From: an uncultured Isoptericola sp.
GTDB lineage: Bacteria > Actinomycetota > Actinomycetes > Actinomycetales > Cellulomonadaceae
Assembly: GCA_947497265.1 (NCBI GenBank)
Contig: CANMFP010000002.1
Span: 558,001-622,000 of the forward strand
Length of the DNA: 64,000 nt
Direction of reading: 5' to 3'
The position numbers were made by a program, and so were the translations under genes. Shown piece by piece: positions 61,966 to 64,000 of this stretch; position 1 is the first letter of the stretch; each line of letters starts with the position of its first letter. Under the pieces are notes generated by a model. That model did no database searches and had not been told where the DNA came from. It saw nothing but the letters and a program-made list of their open reading frames with translations.

Positions 61966-63195
61966 ATGGCCCTCGAGATCCGCCGTTCCGTCGTTGCCGA
62001 CGCGCCTGCCGCCCGCCGCCTCGGCGAGGAGGCGTTCGGCTCTCCCGCGGCGCGGCAGCCAGAACCTGAGGCCCGTAGCTGGCCGTCGGCGAACGTGCGC
62101 CCGTGGTCCGCTCACGACGGCGCGGAGCTCGTCGCCGCCCTGGGGGTGCGCCGCTTCACGTCCTGGTTCCACGGTGCCGCCGTGCCGACCGCCGGGTTCG
62201 CGGGGGTCACCGTCGCCGCCGAGCACCGCGGCGAGGGTGTGCTCGGTCCGCTCTTCGCCGCCGCCCTCACCGAGGCGCGCGAGCAGGGAGAGGTCGTCTC
62301 GACCCTCTACCCGAGCGCCGCCGGCATCTACCGCGGGCTCGGGTACGAGGTGATCGGCTCCTACGACGAGGTGCAGCTGCCGATGTCCGCGCTCGCCACG
62401 GTGCGGCCGCCGTCCGGCGAGGTGCGCGCCCGGCGCGCCAACCCGGCCGACGTCGAGGCGATCCGCGCCGTGTACGGCTCCTGGGCCGCTCGGCAGAACG
62501 GCCCGCTCACCCGCGAGGAGAAGCCGTTCACCGTCGAGCCCGAGGAGATGTTCGGGCCGGACGCGGCCTACACGGGAGTCAGCCTCGCCGTCGGCCCGGG
62601 CGACGAGGTGCTCGGGTTCGCCAGCTGGACCCGCGGCGCCGGGTACGCCAGGACGGGCGCCCTCGAGGTCGACGACCTGGTCGCGCTCACCCCGGACGCC
62701 GCGCGGGCGCTGTGGCGCGTGCTGGGGTCGTTCACCGCCGTCGCCGGCTCGGTGCGGCTCTCGACGTCGGGCGGGTGGACCGGCTCGGACCCGAGCCGCC
62801 TGGTGCTGCCCGACCACACCGCCACCACCACGAGCCGCCCGTACATGCTGCGTCTGCTGGACGTCGCCGGGGCGCTCGGCGCCGCTCACCTACCGCCGGT
62901 GAGCGCTCAGGTGCCGTTCGCCGTCGTCGATCCGCGGACCCCCGACATCGAGGGCGCGTGGACGCTCGTCGTGGACGACGGCGTCGCACACGTCCGCCCT
63001 GACGCCCCGCCCGCCCCGGGGGCGGGACCAGAGCGGCTGACGTTCACCTCCGCCGGTCTCGCCCTGAGCTACGCCGGTGCGGCCTCGACCGCGAACCTCC
63101 GGCTCGCCGGCCTCGTGTGGGGGCCGGCGACGCACGACCGGCTGTGGGACGCCCTGTGGCACGGCCGGGACGTGCACGTGCGCGACTACTTCTAG
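61966..63195 (+). CDS. Eis-type GNAT acetyltransferase
   Basis: 409 residues. N-terminal GNAT: FAGVTVAAEHRGEGVLGPLFAAAL (acetyl-CoA loop R-G-x-G-V/I) and GIYRGLGYEVIGSYDEVQLP. A second, degenerate GNAT half follows, then an SCP2-like C-terminal domain ending WDALWHGRDVHVRDYF, with the terminal Phe that acts as the catalytic carboxylate in Eis enzymes. Eis proteins acetylate aminoglycosides and other amines at several positions. ATG 61966 follows TAGCGT by 6 nt (leaderless). Natural substrate unknown. Confidence 0.85.
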   Translation: MALEIRRSVVADAPAARRLGEEAFGSPAARQPEPEARSWPSANVRPWSAHDGAELVAALGVRRFTSWFHGAAVPTAGFAGVTVAAEHRGEGVLGPLFAAALTEAREQGEVVSTLYPSAAGIYRGLGYEVIGSYDEVQLPMSALATVRPPSGEVRARRANPADVEAIRAVYGSWAARQNGPLTREEKPFTVEPEEMFGPDAAYTGVSLAVGPGDEVLGFASWTRGAGYARTGALEVDDLVALTPDAARALWRVLGSFTAVAGSVRLSTSGGWTGSDPSRLVLPDHTATTTSRPYMLRLLDVAGALGAAHLPPVSAQVPFAVVDPRTPDIEGAWTLVVDDGVAHVRPDAPPAPGAGPERLTFTSAGLALSYAGAASTANLRLAGLVWGPATHDRLWDALWHGRDVHVRDYF

Positions 63196-63214
63196 AGGGA
63201 CGAGGACACACCCC

Positions 63215-63910
63215 GTGACCACCTTCCGCGAGCGCCTGCGCGCGCTGCCCGTCCTGCCCGACGGCCTGCCCGGCTGGGAGGTCGACGATCTCGCGAACCT
63301 CCCCGCGACGCCCCACGAGCTCTTCGAGAGCTGGTTCGACGAGACGGTCGCCGCCGGGGCGACCGGTCCGCACGCGATGACCCTGTCCACCTCGGACGGG
63401 CGCGGGGAGGTGCGCGCCCGCACGGTGATCCTCAAGGACCTCACCGCCGGCGGCTGGTGGTTCGCCGGCCACTCGACGAGCCCGAAGGGCCGTGACCTGA
63501 CGGCCGACCCCCGGGCCGCCCTGACGTTCCTGTGGCGCGAGACGGGTCGCCAGGTGCGTGTCATCGGCACCGCCACGTCGCACCCCGACGCCGGCGGCGC
63601 AGACTTCCGCGCTCGCCCGGACGCCTCGCGCGCCGCCGGGCTGGTCGACCACCAGAGCGAGGTGCTGGACGATCTGGCGCAGCACCGTGCGGCGTGGGCC
63701 GACGCCCTGGACACCGTCCGCGCCGACCCCGAGCTCGTCGCGCCCGCCTGGACGGCCTGGCGGCTCGCTCCGCGCGAGGTCGAGTTCTGGCAGTCCGGCA
63801 CGGGCACCGGGCAGACCCGCGTGCGATACCGCACCGACGCCCCGGCCGGCGCCACCGGCGCACCGGGGACCACCGACACCCCCTGGACCAAGGAGCTGCT
63901 GTGGCCCTGA
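63215..63910 (+). CDS. pdxH: Pyridoxamine 5'-phosphate oxidase
   Basis: 231 residues. The FMN-binding split-barrel: AMTLSTSDGRGEVRARTVILKDLTAGGWWFAGHSTSPKGRDLTADPRAALTFLWRETGRQVRVIGTA, and the C-terminal EVEFWQSGTGTGQTRVRYRT (PdxH dimerisation region). The enzyme makes pyridoxal phosphate. Compared with E. coli PdxH, the N-terminus is short and the C-terminus has an extra Ala/Gly/Thr-rich piece. GTG 63215 lies 20 nt after the eis stop, behind GAGGAC. Some split-barrel relatives use F420 instead of FMN, so cofactor choice is not certain. Confidence 0.8.
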   Translation: MTTFRERLRALPVLPDGLPGWEVDDLANLPATPHELFESWFDETVAAGATGPHAMTLSTSDGRGEVRARTVILKDLTAGGWWFAGHSTSPKGRDLTADPRAALTFLWRETGRQVRVIGTATSHPDAGGADFRARPDASRAAGLVDHQSEVLDDLAQHRAAWADALDTVRADPELVAPAWTAWRLAPREVEFWQSGTGTGQTRVRYRTDAPAGATGAPGTTDTPWTKELLWP

Positions 63911-64000
63911 CCCCCGACACCTGATGTGATCCACATCACTGCAGGTCAGAGGGCTTGTGACCTTCCTCTCATTCTTTGTGACACTTTTCACCAGCGTCGT
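63911..64000. other. Right-edge spacer with a CRP/GlxR-type site
   Basis: 90 nt after pdxH. They contain TGTGATCCACATCACT (63925-63940), a strong TGTGA-N6-TCA palindrome like CRP/GlxR operators, followed by AT-richer sequence with CTTGTGACC and TTGTGACACTTTTC, probably the promoter region of a gene beyond the window. Confidence 0.5.
63925..63940. promoter_or_regulatory. CRP/GlxR-type palindrome
   Basis: TGTGATCCACATCACT: TGTGA and TCACT half sites with a 6-nt centre, matching the TGTGA-N6-TCACA consensus in nine of ten informative positions. It lies 15 nt after pdxH, most likely upstream of the next gene. Confidence 0.6.

Overview
This 64 kb window is chromosomal DNA of a very GC-rich Gram-positive actinobacterium. 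The evidence is a mycothiol-dependent maleylpyruvate isomerase-type enzyme, a PimB-type phosphatidylinositol mannosyltransferase, frequent GTG starts, leaderless promoters with a TANNNT -10 box, a DtxR-type iron box and mycobacterial-type Ku/LigD repair. A secreted multi-module GH9 cellulase (CBM4-CBM4-Ig-GH9-CBM2) points to the Cellulomonadaceae/Promicromonosporaceae; that family placement is inference. No tRNA, rRNA, CRISPR array, transposase or phage gene was seen.

Layout. 1-10.7 kb is core housekeeping: DUF3097, a DUF4282 and two DUF4870 membrane proteins, the coupled pair lepA-hemW, a mycothiol-dependent enzyme, an enoyl-CoA hydratase, a VOC plus TipA-like MerR pair, a solo MazF-like protein, rpsT and holA. 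10.7-24.8 kb holds the GH9 cellulase with stacked operators, pimB, a large AAA/LuxR regulator, comEA-comEC, a DegV protein and glycogen phosphorylase.

24.9-39.2 kb is the most unusual region. It is one long minus-strand run: jetA-jetB-jetC (Wadjet/MksFEB-type SMC condensin genes) with no jetD nuclease gene, then after 106 bp a ter stress operon: telA, an XpaC-like gene, two divergent TerD-like genes, two canonical terD, DUF475-type terC, a third canonical terD, a HAD hydrolase and two paralogous phosphoribosyltransferase genes. Most neighbours overlap by 1-8 nt. A good promoter and an inverted repeat precede telA, so the Jet and Ter blocks may be separately transcribed neighbours or one functional neighbourhood. 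This is the best candidate for undescribed biology here.

39.2-64 kb: leuS, a VKOR-like disulfide-forming membrane protein, two MFS exporters (one with a divergent TetR and a perfect operator), an MntR-type regulator, a membrane phosphoesterase, Ku, a secreted ricin-lectin/beta-helix protein followed by a 72-nt near-perfect hairpin, a two-component system divergent from an ABC exporter, three-domain LigD, an iron-regulated siderophore-interacting protein, a DUF2599 lipoprotein, GNAT and VOC genes, a further MFS exporter, an Eis-type acetyltransferase and pdxH.

Start codons were often settled by a recurring pattern: a TANNNT-like box ending 6-8 nt before the start codon, which implies leaderless transcripts.
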